A stretch of DNA of 64,000 nucleotides from Meridianimarinicoccus sp044221805 (GCA_044221805.1 JBGAOK010000004.1:1-64000), one strand, 5' to 3'; counted from the stretch's first letter, positions 48,863 to 58,877 are shown. Program-made: numbers and translations. Notes: generated from the sequence alone by a model not told the origin.

Positions 48863-50461
48863 ATGATTGCGGGACAGCCTTCCGTTCGACACGTCCGCAC
48901 CGCCGGCAGCTTCGCCCTGGCGGTCTTCCTGCTGGCGTCAGCGCCGCTTCAGGCCCTGGCGGGCAACATCGCGCTGGTGATCGGCAATGGCGCCTACGAG
49001 CATTCCGCGCCGCTCGCCAATCCCCGCAACGACGCGACGGCGATCGCGGCGAAGTTGCGGCTTCTGGGCTTCGAGACGGTCGAAGGCTATGATCTCACGC
49101 GGGACGAAATGGCAGACAAGGTTCGGGAGTTCTCCGGCCACGCGCGGGAAGCCGACCTGTCGCTGTTCTTCTATGCCGGACACGGCTTGCAGGTGGATGG
49201 CGAGAACTATCTGCTGCCCGTCGATGCGGTGATGGTCGACGAGACGGCAATCGACTTCGAGGCGTTTCCGGTCGAGATGATCACCCGACAGATGAGCTAC
49301 ACCAAGGGTGCCAACATCATCATTCTCGACGCCTGCCGCGACAACCCGCTGGCCGAACAGCTGAGCCGGTCCCTTGGCGACAGCAGCCGTTCGATCGGCA
49401 AGTCCGGTGCCCTGGCCGCGATGGACGTGACCGATAACGGCCGCGGGACCGGCATCGCCTTCGCGACCAGCCCCGGAGAGGTGGCCGCCGATGGCGACGG
49501 CGAGCATTCCCCGTTCACCGAGGCGCTTCTGCGCCATATCGGAACGCCCAACCTGCCAATCACCTCGATCATGAGCCGGGTGACGGGTGAGGTCTACGAG
49601 GCCACCGGACAGCAGCAGCGTCCGTGGTTCAACCAGTCCTTCACCGGCGACGTGGTTCTCTATACTGCCGCCCTGCCCGAGCCCGAGATAGCGGCGGCGG
49701 AGCCCGCCGCCGGGTCGGCGCCTGCGGCCCAGTCCAGTGAAGACGAACGCTTCATGTTCGAGACCGCGCGCGACTCCGGGCATCTGGAGGACTACCAGAT
49801 TTACCTCGAGTTCTACCCGAACGGCCGGTATGCGCCGTTTGCTCGGTCGGCCATCGAACGTCTCGAGGCAGAGGCCCGCCAGGATCCGGTCGCAGCGGAA
49901 CCTGCCGTGGCGACGGCGTCGCGATCCGTGCCGGCGTCAGGCGCGGCCGAATACGATCCGAACGCGCCGCTCGTCCTGGTCGTGACCGCCGAGGTCCGCA
50001 ACGCTCCGGCCACCCAGGTGACCGAACAGGGCCTGTTCCTTGATCGCGAGAAGTTGCGCGAGGTGCAGGCCCGGCTGAACGCCAGCGGGATCGATGTGGG
50101 CTGGCCCGACGGGGTGGTCGGCCCGAATACGCGGAGTGGCATTTCCTCGTGGCAGATGACCAACGGGTTGCCGCCGACCGGATACCTGAACGCGCTTCAG
50201 TTCCAGTTGCTGACCAGCCAGACCGAAGCCACCTTCGCGACTTACCTTGCGGCACCGAAGGCAGCAGCGCCGGTGGCGGCTGCCTCGTCCAATCGTCCGA
50301 AAACCGCCTCGACCCAGACGACTGCGCAGAAGAAGACCAGCAATACGAGCCAGGGCCAGAGCCAGACTTCAGGTAGTTTGCCACAGCCGATTCAGAACTT
50401 CCTCAACGACTTCGGGCAGCAGTCCGGTCAGAATCTGGCCAACCGGATCTTCGGGAACTGA
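48863..50461 (+). CDS. Exported caspase-like peptidase with peptidoglycan-binding domain
   Basis: A 532-residue C14 peptidase. After the signal peptide (to about LQALAG) it has IALVIGNGAYEHSAPLANPR, the dyad H107 (FFYAGHGLQ) and C158 (ILDACRDNP), and a p10-like part ending QQQRPWFNQSFTGDVVL. A tail follows with a short Sel1/TPR-like segment (DYQIYLEFYPNGRYAPFA), a PG_binding_1 domain (about 395-450: LREVQARLNASGIDVGWPDG) and a Ser/Thr/Gln-rich end. The wall-binding domain suggests anchoring to peptidoglycan in the periplasm. Confidence 0.9.
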   Translation: MIAGQPSVRHVRTAGSFALAVFLLASAPLQALAGNIALVIGNGAYEHSAPLANPRNDATAIAAKLRLLGFETVEGYDLTRDEMADKVREFSGHAREADLSLFFYAGHGLQVDGENYLLPVDAVMVDETAIDFEAFPVEMITRQMSYTKGANIIILDACRDNPLAEQLSRSLGDSSRSIGKSGALAAMDVTDNGRGTGIAFATSPGEVAADGDGEHSPFTEALLRHIGTPNLPITSIMSRVTGEVYEATGQQQRPWFNQSFTGDVVLYTAALPEPEIAAAEPAAGSAPAAQSSEDERFMFETARDSGHLEDYQIYLEFYPNGRYAPFARSAIERLEAEARQDPVAAEPAVATASRSVPASGAAEYDPNAPLVLVVTAEVRNAPATQVTEQGLFLDREKLREVQARLNASGIDVGWPDGVVGPNTRSGISSWQMTNGLPPTGYLNALQFQLLTSQTEATFATYLAAPKAAAPVAAASSNRPKTASTQTTAQKKTSNTSQGQSQTSGSLPQPIQNFLNDFGQQSGQNLANRIFGN

Positions 50462-50762
50462 CGCCGAACCGTGCAGGCGGAGGCGGCAAGTCTGCCCGTC
50501 TCGCCGAGGGCGATTGCGCCTGAGCGGGGCAGCGAGGTTGCGGCTTCGGCGCTGGCCGGCAAGCCGTTGTCCCGGTCGCGCTGTCGGGCACCGCTTCGCG
50601 TCCGGCGCCATCTCCTGCGGCGGGCCGGTCTTGCCCGGCCAATTCAGCGAGAATTGTGCAATCTCCCCGATGCGGACCGGCAACGGGCTTGCGCGATGGC
50701 CTGCACTGGCGTGAAGTCGCGTTGGTATTCAAAGACTGGCCACTGACGGGAATCGTCGCAGC
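50462..50762 (+). other. 301-base gap before the TIR gene, no gene seen
   Basis: Separates the exported caspase gene from the cytoplasmic TIR-STAND pair. A 91-codon open frame (50471-50746) has no recognisable product or ribosome site and is probably chance. The last 45 bases are less GC-rich (TTGGTATTCAAAGACTGG) and may hold a promoter for the TIR-STAND genes, but no clear -35/-10 pair was found. Confidence 0.4.
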
Positions 50763-52265
50763 ATGTCTTACGTTCCCGGCTTCAAGAATGACGTTTTCAT
50801 CAGTTATGCGCATGCGGACAACGAGGAGAATCTCCAACGCCGCCGGACCGTCACGACTTTCGTCCAGGAACTGGGAAAGTTGCTGCGGACACGCGGATTG
50901 TCCAGCGACGGCGTCAACATCTTTCTGGACCGCAAGAACCTCGGCTCCAATCGGGTCGTCAGCGAAGCGCTGGTGGACGAAGTGCGGCAGTCGGCCATGT
51001 TCGTGGCCATCTCCTCGCCCGCCTATCAGGAACGTGAGTACACCATTCGCGAGCTGGAGGCATTTCTCGAACGTCCCGGCCCGCGCGACAGCCTCTTCAT
51101 CGTCGAGCTTCTGCCGCTGACGATGTCTGGCCGCCCGCATCCGGCGATCGAAAAACGCCTGCGGACAGCGTTCTGGGTTCATGACGACGATCAGCACATC
51201 ACCCTGACCATCGACCCGGATCACCACCCGAAGCTCTATACCCAGAGACTGACGAAGTTTTCCGACGAACTGGCCGAACGGATGAAGCAGATCCGGGCCG
51301 AAATCCTGTCCTTCCAGACCCCGTCCTTCCCGGCGCCTTCCGCCCGGCCCCCTTCCGTCCAGGTCCAATCCCCGGCGCCCTCGCCCATCGCTGGCCCGGC
51401 GTCGTCGCAACCCGCGTTCCCGTCCGGCCGGCAGAAGGTGGTGCTGGCGCAGACCACCGACGATCTGGAATATGAGTCGGCGCAGGTGCGGGCGACGCTG
51501 ACCCAGTTCGGCATCGAGGTTCTGCCAGACGCCGACTACCCGCAGGGCGGCGTCGACTTCCGCAGCGCCTTCTCGGCCGATCTGGCGGCGGCCGACCTGT
51601 TCGTTCAGCTGCTGGGACGCTCCGCCGGCCGCATGCCCGCGGACATGCCCGAGGGCTATCCCGCCTTCCAGTTCCAGGCGGCCAGAGCGGCCGGCAAGCC
51701 GATCCTGTCCTGGCGACACCCCGAGCTTGACCTTGAGACGGTTTCCAACCCGGCCCATCGCACGTTCCTGGCCGGAGAGACCGTGATGGCGACCGGACTG
51801 GAGGCGTTCAAGACCGCCCTCCTGAAGATGCTTGAAGACCTGCGCGAGCCGCCGCGCAAGGGGCGGGCGCCCTCGATGGTCTATATCGGTGCCGACCGCA
51901 GCGACCTGCCTTGGGCGGAACAGCTGCATCAGGCGCTGAAGGATCTGAAGGTGCCCGTCGCCCTGCCTTATTACGGCGAGTCGATCAGCGAGGTTCAGCA
52001 GGACCTGATGGACAACCTGATCGACAGCGACAGGATCGTTCTGCTGCACGGCAATGCGCCGGTGATGTGGGTGCGCAGTTTTCTGCGCCGCCTGAACCAG
52101 TCGCTTTCGGTGCGGCCGGAGCCGCACGAGCTGACGGCGCTGGTCAAGGTGCCGCCGCCCAAGACCGAGGATATCAACCAGTCGCAGCCGAACCTGAAGG
52201 TCATAGACTGCTCCGGCGGGTTTGACCTGGCCCGGATCGTGTCGGCGATGGACGCCCGTCCATGA
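50763..52265 (+). CDS. Multi-TIR-like protein (one canonical, two divergent TIR-like domains)
   Basis: A 500-residue cytoplasmic protein. Residues 8-105 are a canonical TIR domain: DVFISYAHAD, NIFLDRKNLGSN, MFVAISSPAYQEREYTIREL, with E97 in the place of the catalytic glutamate of NAD-cleaving TIRs. A Pro/Ser-rich linker (184-222) follows. Residues 224-350 (KVVLAQTTDDLEYESAQVRA, LFVQLLG) and 371-450 (SMVYIGADRSDLPWAEQLHQ, SDRIVLLHG) look like two further TIR-like folds without the glutamate motif. It overlaps the STAND gene by four bases, so the two are made together. Confidence 0.88.
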   Translation: MSYVPGFKNDVFISYAHADNEENLQRRRTVTTFVQELGKLLRTRGLSSDGVNIFLDRKNLGSNRVVSEALVDEVRQSAMFVAISSPAYQEREYTIRELEAFLERPGPRDSLFIVELLPLTMSGRPHPAIEKRLRTAFWVHDDDQHITLTIDPDHHPKLYTQRLTKFSDELAERMKQIRAEILSFQTPSFPAPSARPPSVQVQSPAPSPIAGPASSQPAFPSGRQKVVLAQTTDDLEYESAQVRATLTQFGIEVLPDADYPQGGVDFRSAFSADLAAADLFVQLLGRSAGRMPADMPEGYPAFQFQAARAAGKPILSWRHPELDLETVSNPAHRTFLAGETVMATGLEAFKTALLKMLEDLREPPRKGRAPSMVYIGADRSDLPWAEQLHQALKDLKVPVALPYYGESISEVQQDLMDNLIDSDRIVLLHGNAPVMWVRSFLRRLNQSLSVRPEPHELTALVKVPPPKTEDINQSQPNLKVIDCSGGFDLARIVSAMDARP

Positions 52266-55200
52266 CCGCCGAGGCCCGGCGCCTGCCGTATCCCGGCCTG
52301 CGTGCCTTCAACCGAGACGAATCCGACCTGTTCTTTGGCCGGGACACCGCGATTTCGGACATGATCGCAAGCCTTGCACGCACCCGGTTCCTGGCAGTCC
52401 TGGGGTCCTCGGGGACGGGAAAGTCCTCGGTGGTCAAGACCGGATTGTTCGACGGGCTCGAGCTTGGCTTCCATCCCGCCGGCTCGAACTGGCGGTTTGC
52501 CGTCATGGTCCCGGGCGGGCGGCCGATCCGTAACCTGGCCGCTGCGCTTCTGGACCTGTCGGGCGGGGACTCGCTGGCAGCGGAGAAGCTGGAGGACCTG
52601 AATGCCCTTGAATGGTTCCTGCGCCGGGGGCCGCGCTCGCTGGTCGAATGGATGGCCGCCGGGCATCTGCCACCGGACACGCATCTTCTGGTTCTCGTCG
52701 ACCAGTTCGAGGAGCTATTTCGTTTCGCCAGCTATGACAGTCGCGAGACCGCCGAAGCCTTCGTCAAGCTCCTGATCCAGGCGAGCGAGGAGCCGCAGTC
52801 GCGGGTGAGTGTGGTCCTGACCATGCGGTCCGAGTTTCTCGGGGCGTGCTCGCTGATCCCGGGCCTGGCCGAGAGGATCAACCGGGGCTTCTACCTGACA
52901 CCGCGAATGACACGCGACGAATGCCGACTGGCCATCGTCGGCCCGGCCCGGATGGTGGGGGCCGAGCTCGAACCGGCGCTGCTGAACCAGATCCTGAATG
53001 ATCTCGCCGGTTTCGCACCCTGGGGCGAGGATGCCTCGGCCGACCAGCTCAGGTCGCTGTCGCGGCGGGCTGACCAGTTGCCGGTGATGCAGCATCTGCT
53101 CAACCGGATGTGGCAACGCGCGGCACAGGCCGGCAGCGCACCGGTGCGCCTGGCGCTGGAAGACTACGCGGTCATCGGCGGGCTCAAGGGCGCACTCGAT
53201 TCCCATGGCGAAGAGATCATGGCCGGCCTCGACGAAGGCCAGCGGGCCATCGTGCCGAAGCTGTTCCGCGCCATGGTCGACGGCGCGTCAGTGGCGACCG
53301 CGACCCGCCGGGCGGTCCGGCTTGGCGATCTGGCCGAGGAGATCAGCGTCCCCAGTGGCGACCTGGTGCCGATCGTCGAGGCCTTCCGCGCGCCATCGGC
53401 AAGCTTCCTGCGGCCAGAACCGCCGGCCCCGCTGACCGCGGACACAATCCTCGACATCAGCCACGAGAGCCTGATCCGGCAATGGTCCCGCTTCACCGGC
53501 TGGATGAACGAGGAAGCCCGAGCGGCCAGTTCCCTGCGCCGCCTCGGGAACGCCGAGGCGCGGTTCCGCAGCGGCGAAGGCGACCTCCTTGCCGGTCTCG
53601 ATCTTGCGAACCTGTCGGACTGGTGGCGCAACGACCGCCCGAACCCGGTGTGGGCGAACCGTTACGGCCAGGACTTTGCCGCCCTTGAGGCGTTTCTCGA
53701 ACGAAGCGAACAGGCTGCGCAGGAGCGGAGCAGGGCCGCCACCGCGGCTCAGCGCCGGTTCAACAGACGGATGATGGGCCTTCTGGGCCTGACTACGGCG
53801 CTCGCCCTAGTTGCCGGGGGGCTTTACTTCGATGGACACACCCAACGGATCAAGGCCGAGGAGAGCTTCGCGCGTTTTATCGGAGCCATCGAGGCGCTGG
53901 CGATCGACCAGGTGGAACGGCTGGACGGCAACCAGTCGATCCCGGCGCAATCCAAGCTCGACCTGATCGGCGATACCGAACGGGTCCTCTCGACGCTGGC
54001 CGGCGCCGTGGACCATCAGGACAGCATGGCCCGCCAGCAGATCGAGTTTCACGTCGCCGCGGTCGAGACCTTGCTGGATCTCGGCTACAAGGACCAGGCC
54101 CTGAGCCATGCCAACCGGCTGGTCGATCAGGTCGGCCGCGCCGCCGACCTGCCGTCCGGGGACGGTCTGCGCGCTGCGCTCGGTCTCGCCGCCGCCTATG
54201 CCGAGGTCCAGGATGCGGATGCCTCGCGCCGCTGGGCGGCGGCAGCCGCCGACCAGATCGAAGCATCCGCAGCGGCGCCGGTCGACGCGATGCTCGACGA
54301 GGCGCGGCTGCTGCGGATTCAGTCACGACTCGCCCAGTCGTCGCGGGACCATGCGGGCGTGATCGCCGCGGCCGATGCGCTCTGGGCCGGCTTCGAGGAC
54401 CTCGATCCGCTGCGCTCCGAAGCCGACGCCGATCCCGACGATCCGTCCGGGGGCACGGCAACCACGCTGCAGATTGCCCGGGCGTCCTTCGCCGCATCGA
54501 TCGACGCGGCCACGGCGCTGAGCGCCCTCGATCTCGACTCCCGCGAGGGGATGATGCCTGCCGCCTATGTTGCGCGGGCGTCGCAGGCCGATCGGGCGAT
54601 GAGCAGACTTGCGCCTGCCGACAACCGGCAGATCCGGCACCGGGAGGTGCAGCTTCGCCTGGCCGAGGCGAAAATTGAACGGCGCGACAATCCCGGCGCG
54701 TTGCGCGCTTTCGAGCTGTCATCGACGGCTGTCGATCTCGCCACCGATCTGGCAGCCGAGGATCCGAGCCACATCCTTTACAAGGAAGACCTTGTGAAGG
54801 CGCTGATCGCGCGGTCGGGCGTGGCGGCTGAAAGCGGAAACCTGCCGCAGGCCCGGGCGGATGCCGAGGCTGCGCTGGCGCTTCTGGCCGATCTGCGGCT
54901 TCTGGGGCTGTCGGATTTCGACCGGATTGCCCACGAACATCTGGCCCTTCATGCCCTGTGGATGTCCCTGGACCCGAGCGAGGACGCTGTCGAACGGGCA
55001 CTGGCGCGGGCCCGGCTGCGGTCGCTGATCAGCCAGGGTGAACGGGGTCCCGCGGCCCTGAGTGCCGATCTTGCCGAAGCCCGGCTCTATGCGCTGTTGC
55101 AGGGGCCAGACTCGGGTCTGGCCGCGGCACAGGCGGCGGAGGACTACCTTGCCCTGGGCCGGGTGGTGCTGGACGGTTTCCCCACCCTGACGCCGACCGG

Positions 55201-57130
55201 CGAACCGGACTATTTCGGCCTGTCGTTGCGCTACTACGCCCATGTCTCGCTGCTCGGTCTCCCGGTCCGTCAGGTCGGCCGGGATAGGTGGTTCGCGCTG
55301 CACGACCAGGCCGTGTCCGAAGCGCGCCGGCTTGTCGATCTGGCACCGGGCGTCAGGGACAACCAGGCCAACCTGGCCCTGCTGATGTTCAAGGCCGGCC
55401 TGGCACATGGCGCCCTCGGTGAGACGGCGCCGCGTCGCGCCGCCTATCTCGCGGCGCTGGAGCATGCCCTGGCGGCATTGCAGCTGGATCCGGAATACCA
55501 GCCTGGCTTCGCGAACGCGCTGCGCTATGCCGCGGCCTATGCGGCGGCCAGCAGCCCGCCCCTGTCCGGGCCTGAGCTTGCCACGCTGGACGCCTATATC
55601 GAAACGGTGGTGGCCGCGCCCCGGAACCAGGCGATGCTGTTCCGTGCGCAAGACGATGCCGGGCTGCTTCGACAGGCACTGGAGCAGCTGATCGGGCCGA
55701 ACGGCGCGCCACCCGCCGCGCTGCCGGGGGCGGCGCCCGAGGCCCTCGTGGCCGAGCTCGACGCGGCTTTGATCGCGGCGCAGGCGCAGGCCCTGGCAGA
55801 CCCGGTGCTGCACGGTCAGGCCCTGCGGGACGGCCTCGGCCGGGCCGGCACTGGTCAGGACATGCTGCGGGCGCTGCGCAGTATCGAGATCGGAAAATGG
55901 ACCGACAGCGGCGTCGACGGGCTGGGATGGGCCTGGCCGCCGCTTCTGCCGGGGGTCTGGCAGGTGCTGGACGGTGCGGAATTTGACGCCACGCTGGCCA
56001 TGATCCAGAACGCCGCGCCCGGCCTGCCGGCGACCCCGATCCAGTACATCCGGCAGATTCCGCTGGGGTTCTATCGCGATGGCCGTCTGGTCGAGGCGCA
56101 GTTCGGCGTGGGTGCCGGTTCTGCCATCCGCAGCTTCCTGGTGATCGACGGGCAAAGGGTCTTTGCCCTTGACGGTCAGATCGGCGCGATCGACGCGGCG
56201 AACGCGGCCGGCGCCCTGACCATCACCGATGCTGCCGCCGCCGGCCAGTACCTGATGTTCCTGACCCACCACGTCGAAGGCGGGGACGGCCCGTTCCTGA
56301 TCGTCGAGCATGTGGACGACATTCCCTGGAAACGCGATGCGCCGGTCACCCGGATCGAGGACACCCAGCGGTTCCTGCGCCCGTTTCTGGTCTGGGAAGA
56401 CCCGGAAAGGTCCGGCGTCTGGCGGGCCACGGCGTCGGTTCTGCACGGCGGCTCGATCTTCCATGCCGGCATCAGCGTCACCCGGGACGGGAAGCTGGAC
56501 TTCCGGGGCGACGCCAAACTGGCTTCCGGCCTGCCCGTTCGCGGCCACGGCGTGTCGGATCGCGCTACGGGCGAGGAACGCCTCGATCTGCCTGTCCGCC
56601 CGGTCGACCTGGCCCGGCTTGGCACCATCGCGGCCGGCGACATCGGTGCCGAAGCTGCGGCAGTGGTTGCCCGAAGCGCGGCGCTTCCCCCAGAAGCGGG
56701 GGATCCGCTGCGCGCGCAATATGCTGAACTGCTGCTTGGTGCCGAGGCTCGGGCGACGGTGGCCGATTATCCCCGTGTGCTTGCGGATCTCGCCGACAGC
56801 ATGCTCCGGATGAACGCGAGTGCCGACGTGGCCCTTAACCTGGCGCGGCAGGCGCGGGCCGAGCTCCCCGACGATCCCGGCCTTGCCGGAACCCTCGGCT
56901 GGGCCCTGGTCCGCACCGGCAACCTTCAGGAAGGGCTCGACCTACTCCGGAAGGCGGTCAGTGATGCCCCGGCCGAGGCCGCGTCAGAGGCCCGCCTGGC
57001 CGAAGCGCTGCGGATGGCCGGGCAGACCGACAAGGCGCGCATTGCGCTGGAACGGGCGCGCAACCTCGGTCCCGACACATTCTGGACGCGCTTCATCGAT
57101 GACGAAGTGGCACGGCTTGCCTCCCAATGA
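52262..57130 (+). CDS. Novel-STAND NTPase with membrane segment and long TPR-like C-terminal region
   Basis: A 1622-residue signal-transduction ATPase. The N-terminus RRLPYPGLRAFNRDESDLFF is the nSTAND1 hallmark. Walker A is GSSGTGKSS (48-56), Walker B LLVLVDQFEELF (D147), and the end of the NTPase arm is DISHESLIRQW. A hydrophobic segment (MMGLLGLTTALALVAGGLYF, about 508-527) should cross the membrane. About 600 residues of Ala-rich helical repeats follow, then a beta-rich stretch (about 1220-1460) and a final TPR pair (DPGLAGTLGWALVRTGNLQE). It probably senses a ligand through the C-terminal part and oligomerises to activate the TIR partner. Confidence 0.88.
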   Translation: MTAEARRLPYPGLRAFNRDESDLFFGRDTAISDMIASLARTRFLAVLGSSGTGKSSVVKTGLFDGLELGFHPAGSNWRFAVMVPGGRPIRNLAAALLDLSGGDSLAAEKLEDLNALEWFLRRGPRSLVEWMAAGHLPPDTHLLVLVDQFEELFRFASYDSRETAEAFVKLLIQASEEPQSRVSVVLTMRSEFLGACSLIPGLAERINRGFYLTPRMTRDECRLAIVGPARMVGAELEPALLNQILNDLAGFAPWGEDASADQLRSLSRRADQLPVMQHLLNRMWQRAAQAGSAPVRLALEDYAVIGGLKGALDSHGEEIMAGLDEGQRAIVPKLFRAMVDGASVATATRRAVRLGDLAEEISVPSGDLVPIVEAFRAPSASFLRPEPPAPLTADTILDISHESLIRQWSRFTGWMNEEARAASSLRRLGNAEARFRSGEGDLLAGLDLANLSDWWRNDRPNPVWANRYGQDFAALEAFLERSEQAAQERSRAATAAQRRFNRRMMGLLGLTTALALVAGGLYFDGHTQRIKAEESFARFIGAIEALAIDQVERLDGNQSIPAQSKLDLIGDTERVLSTLAGAVDHQDSMARQQIEFHVAAVETLLDLGYKDQALSHANRLVDQVGRAADLPSGDGLRAALGLAAAYAEVQDADASRRWAAAAADQIEASAAAPVDAMLDEARLLRIQSRLAQSSRDHAGVIAAADALWAGFEDLDPLRSEADADPDDPSGGTATTLQIARASFAASIDAATALSALDLDSREGMMPAAYVARASQADRAMSRLAPADNRQIRHREVQLRLAEAKIERRDNPGALRAFELSSTAVDLATDLAAEDPSHILYKEDLVKALIARSGVAAESGNLPQARADAEAALALLADLRLLGLSDFDRIAHEHLALHALWMSLDPSEDAVERALARARLRSLISQGERGPAALSADLAEARLYALLQGPDSGLAAAQAAEDYLALGRVVLDGFPTLTPTGEPDYFGLSLRYYAHVSLLGLPVRQVGRDRWFALHDQAVSEARRLVDLAPGVRDNQANLALLMFKAGLAHGALGETAPRRAAYLAALEHALAALQLDPEYQPGFANALRYAAAYAAASSPPLSGPELATLDAYIETVVAAPRNQAMLFRAQDDAGLLRQALEQLIGPNGAPPAALPGAAPEALVAELDAALIAAQAQALADPVLHGQALRDGLGRAGTGQDMLRALRSIEIGKWTDSGVDGLGWAWPPLLPGVWQVLDGAEFDATLAMIQNAAPGLPATPIQYIRQIPLGFYRDGRLVEAQFGVGAGSAIRSFLVIDGQRVFALDGQIGAIDAANAAGALTITDAAAAGQYLMFLTHHVEGGDGPFLIVEHVDDIPWKRDAPVTRIEDTQRFLRPFLVWEDPERSGVWRATASVLHGGSIFHAGISVTRDGKLDFRGDAKLASGLPVRGHGVSDRATGEERLDLPVRPVDLARLGTIAAGDIGAEAAAVVARSAALPPEAGDPLRAQYAELLLGAEARATVADYPRVLADLADSMLRMNASADVALNLARQARAELPDDPGLAGTLGWALVRTGNLQEGLDLLRKAVSDAPAEAASEARLAEALRMAGQTDKARIALERARNLGPDTFWTRFIDDEVARLASQ

Positions 57131-57205
57131 TCGCGACGGCACGTCCCTGCGCACCCTTGCGACCGTCCTTCACCCTGTCCTTCGGTCGATCCCGCGCATT
57201 GAATC

Positions 57206-58702
57206 ATGAGTGATTTCCCGCTGTCCGAAGCTCCGGTCTATCCCCTGAAGATTGCCGTCACCGGCGCGGCGGGCGATGCCGCCGGCGCAGAGGTGATCGC
57301 GGCCCTGTCGGCGATCCGTGCAATTGTCGGCGGCGCGGTCTGCGAGGGCGCGTTCTGGATCGAAGGCCCGCCGCCACGCTGGCTGGAAGACGAAGCCCGC
57401 GCGGTCGGGTTCGGAATTGCCAGCTGGGGCCCCGAAGGCAGCGGAGATGGACGCGAACTGACCGGGCCGGCAGCCTGGCGGGGGCTCCGCCAGCTGGTCG
57501 GAGACGACCCCGATGTCCTGATCACTGTCGATGACGAGGCCGGCGTGGCCACCCATGTCTATGACCGCTTCGCGGCCAGGGTTCCCTTGGAAGACGAGGC
57601 CGCAGCTCTGATCCTGCGCAACCGGTGGCAGGGACTGGCCGAGATTGCGGCAACCGGCCGTGCCGGCGGCTCGAATCCGGCGCGGGCCGAAGGGGCCGAC
57701 AGGGGCGGCCGCGCCATGCGGCCGGTGTCGTGGTTCACCTGGATCCGGCCGGTGGTCGAGAAGATGATCCTTCTGGGATGGCGTCCCTCGGCCGGATCGG
57801 CAGGGTCCCAGCCGCCCCTTCCACCCGAGTACGAGCGACACGATCGGCTTGCCCTGCGCTATGGCTCGGTGTTCCGGGCTGCCGGAATCTGGCGGTTCCT
57901 GCTGCCTCTGATCGCCACGCTGGGACTGTTCGTCGGCTCCTTTGCGGCCCAGCCGGCGGTCCGGATGGCCGGCTTCGGGGTCGACATCCTGGCCTGCGGG
58001 CTCGTCCTGCTGCTGGCCTGGTCGGTCCGGCGCGGCAAGTGGGCCGAACGCTACGCCATGCATCGGCGCGCGGCCGAGGCCTACCGTTTCATCGACTGCT
58101 TCGCCCAGCTCGGTGTCGCGCGAATGCTCACCCGGGCCCGGGACGCCAAGGAGGATTGGCGCCTTGGCCAGGCTCTCAGGGCGGTCTCGCGGCGGCGACT
58201 CCTGGCCCATAACAGGATCGACACCGAGGCGGCGCGTGCCGATCTCTTCGCGCAGCTGGAAGGTCAGATCGCCTATCATCGGGCAGCCGCGGCGCGCACG
58301 CGGACGCTGTCCGAACGGTTCGAGCGGCTGGGGACGATCACCTTCGCCGTCGGTCTGGTGCTTTCAACCTCGCGCTTCGGGGAATACCTGGTCTCGGAGT
58401 TCGTGCCCGGCCTGGGCGGACTGACCGGCCGGCCGCAGCGCCTGCTGGACCAGGCCGCGCTGATCCTTCCGGCCCTGGCAACCACGCTCTATGCGCTGAA
58501 GGACCGGAGCAGCTATGAGCGCCTGCGCCGCCACCATCAGTCGGTCATAACGGATCTGGGCGAAATCCTCGTTCGCCTGCGCCGTGCCGCCCCGTGGAGC
58601 CACGACGAGACCATGGCCATGGACGACCTTGCCGCGCTGCTGCATGCCGACCTGAAGGAGTGGCGTTCGGCGGTGCCGGACATGGCGATCACCTATTTCT
58701 GA
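57206..58702 (+). CDS. Degenerate SLOG-like domain plus SLATT-like membrane domain protein
   Basis: A 498-residue protein related to the one at 37.0 kb. The first 160 residues (LKIAVTGAAGDAAGAEVIAA, DVLITVDDEAG) resemble a reduced SLOG/Rossmann fold without the GHR motif. Two membrane pairs follow: IWRFLLPLIATLGLFVGSFA with VDILACGLVLLLAW, then ITFAVGLVLSTS with LILPALATTLYAL. The loop GQIAYHRAAAARTRTLSERF (from residue 353) matches its paralogue, as does the tail LHADLKEWRSAVPDM. It is probably a membrane effector or sensor. It begins 75 bases after the STAND gene. Confidence 0.68.
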   Translation: MSDFPLSEAPVYPLKIAVTGAAGDAAGAEVIAALSAIRAIVGGAVCEGAFWIEGPPPRWLEDEARAVGFGIASWGPEGSGDGRELTGPAAWRGLRQLVGDDPDVLITVDDEAGVATHVYDRFAARVPLEDEAAALILRNRWQGLAEIAATGRAGGSNPARAEGADRGGRAMRPVSWFTWIRPVVEKMILLGWRPSAGSAGSQPPLPPEYERHDRLALRYGSVFRAAGIWRFLLPLIATLGLFVGSFAAQPAVRMAGFGVDILACGLVLLLAWSVRRGKWAERYAMHRRAAEAYRFIDCFAQLGVARMLTRARDAKEDWRLGQALRAVSRRRLLAHNRIDTEAARADLFAQLEGQIAYHRAAAARTRTLSERFERLGTITFAVGLVLSTSRFGEYLVSEFVPGLGGLTGRPQRLLDQAALILPALATTLYALKDRSSYERLRRHHQSVITDLGEILVRLRRAAPWSHDETMAMDDLAALLHADLKEWRSAVPDMAITYF

Positions 58703-58877
58703 CCCCGCTGGCCGCCGGCAGGGCCGCTTCCGCCAGCGGCTTCGGTCCTGACAGGCCCGTCCCCGTCGGCGGGTCCGGCGGTCCGGGGTGACGTGGTGCT
58801 TGACGGAACCGGGGTGGAGGCATCGTATCCCGACAGGCCTCGTTACAGGCCCCGTTCGACTCTACAGGACACCTCGC

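Noticed and set aside
50471..50746. 91-codon open frame in the gap before the TIR gene
   Set aside because: No ribosome site, no family likeness, and composition like out-of-frame GC-rich DNA.
54719..56719. 666-codon open frame on the minus strand
   Set aside because: Antisense to the STAND gene, whose frame is continuous and carries recognised motifs.
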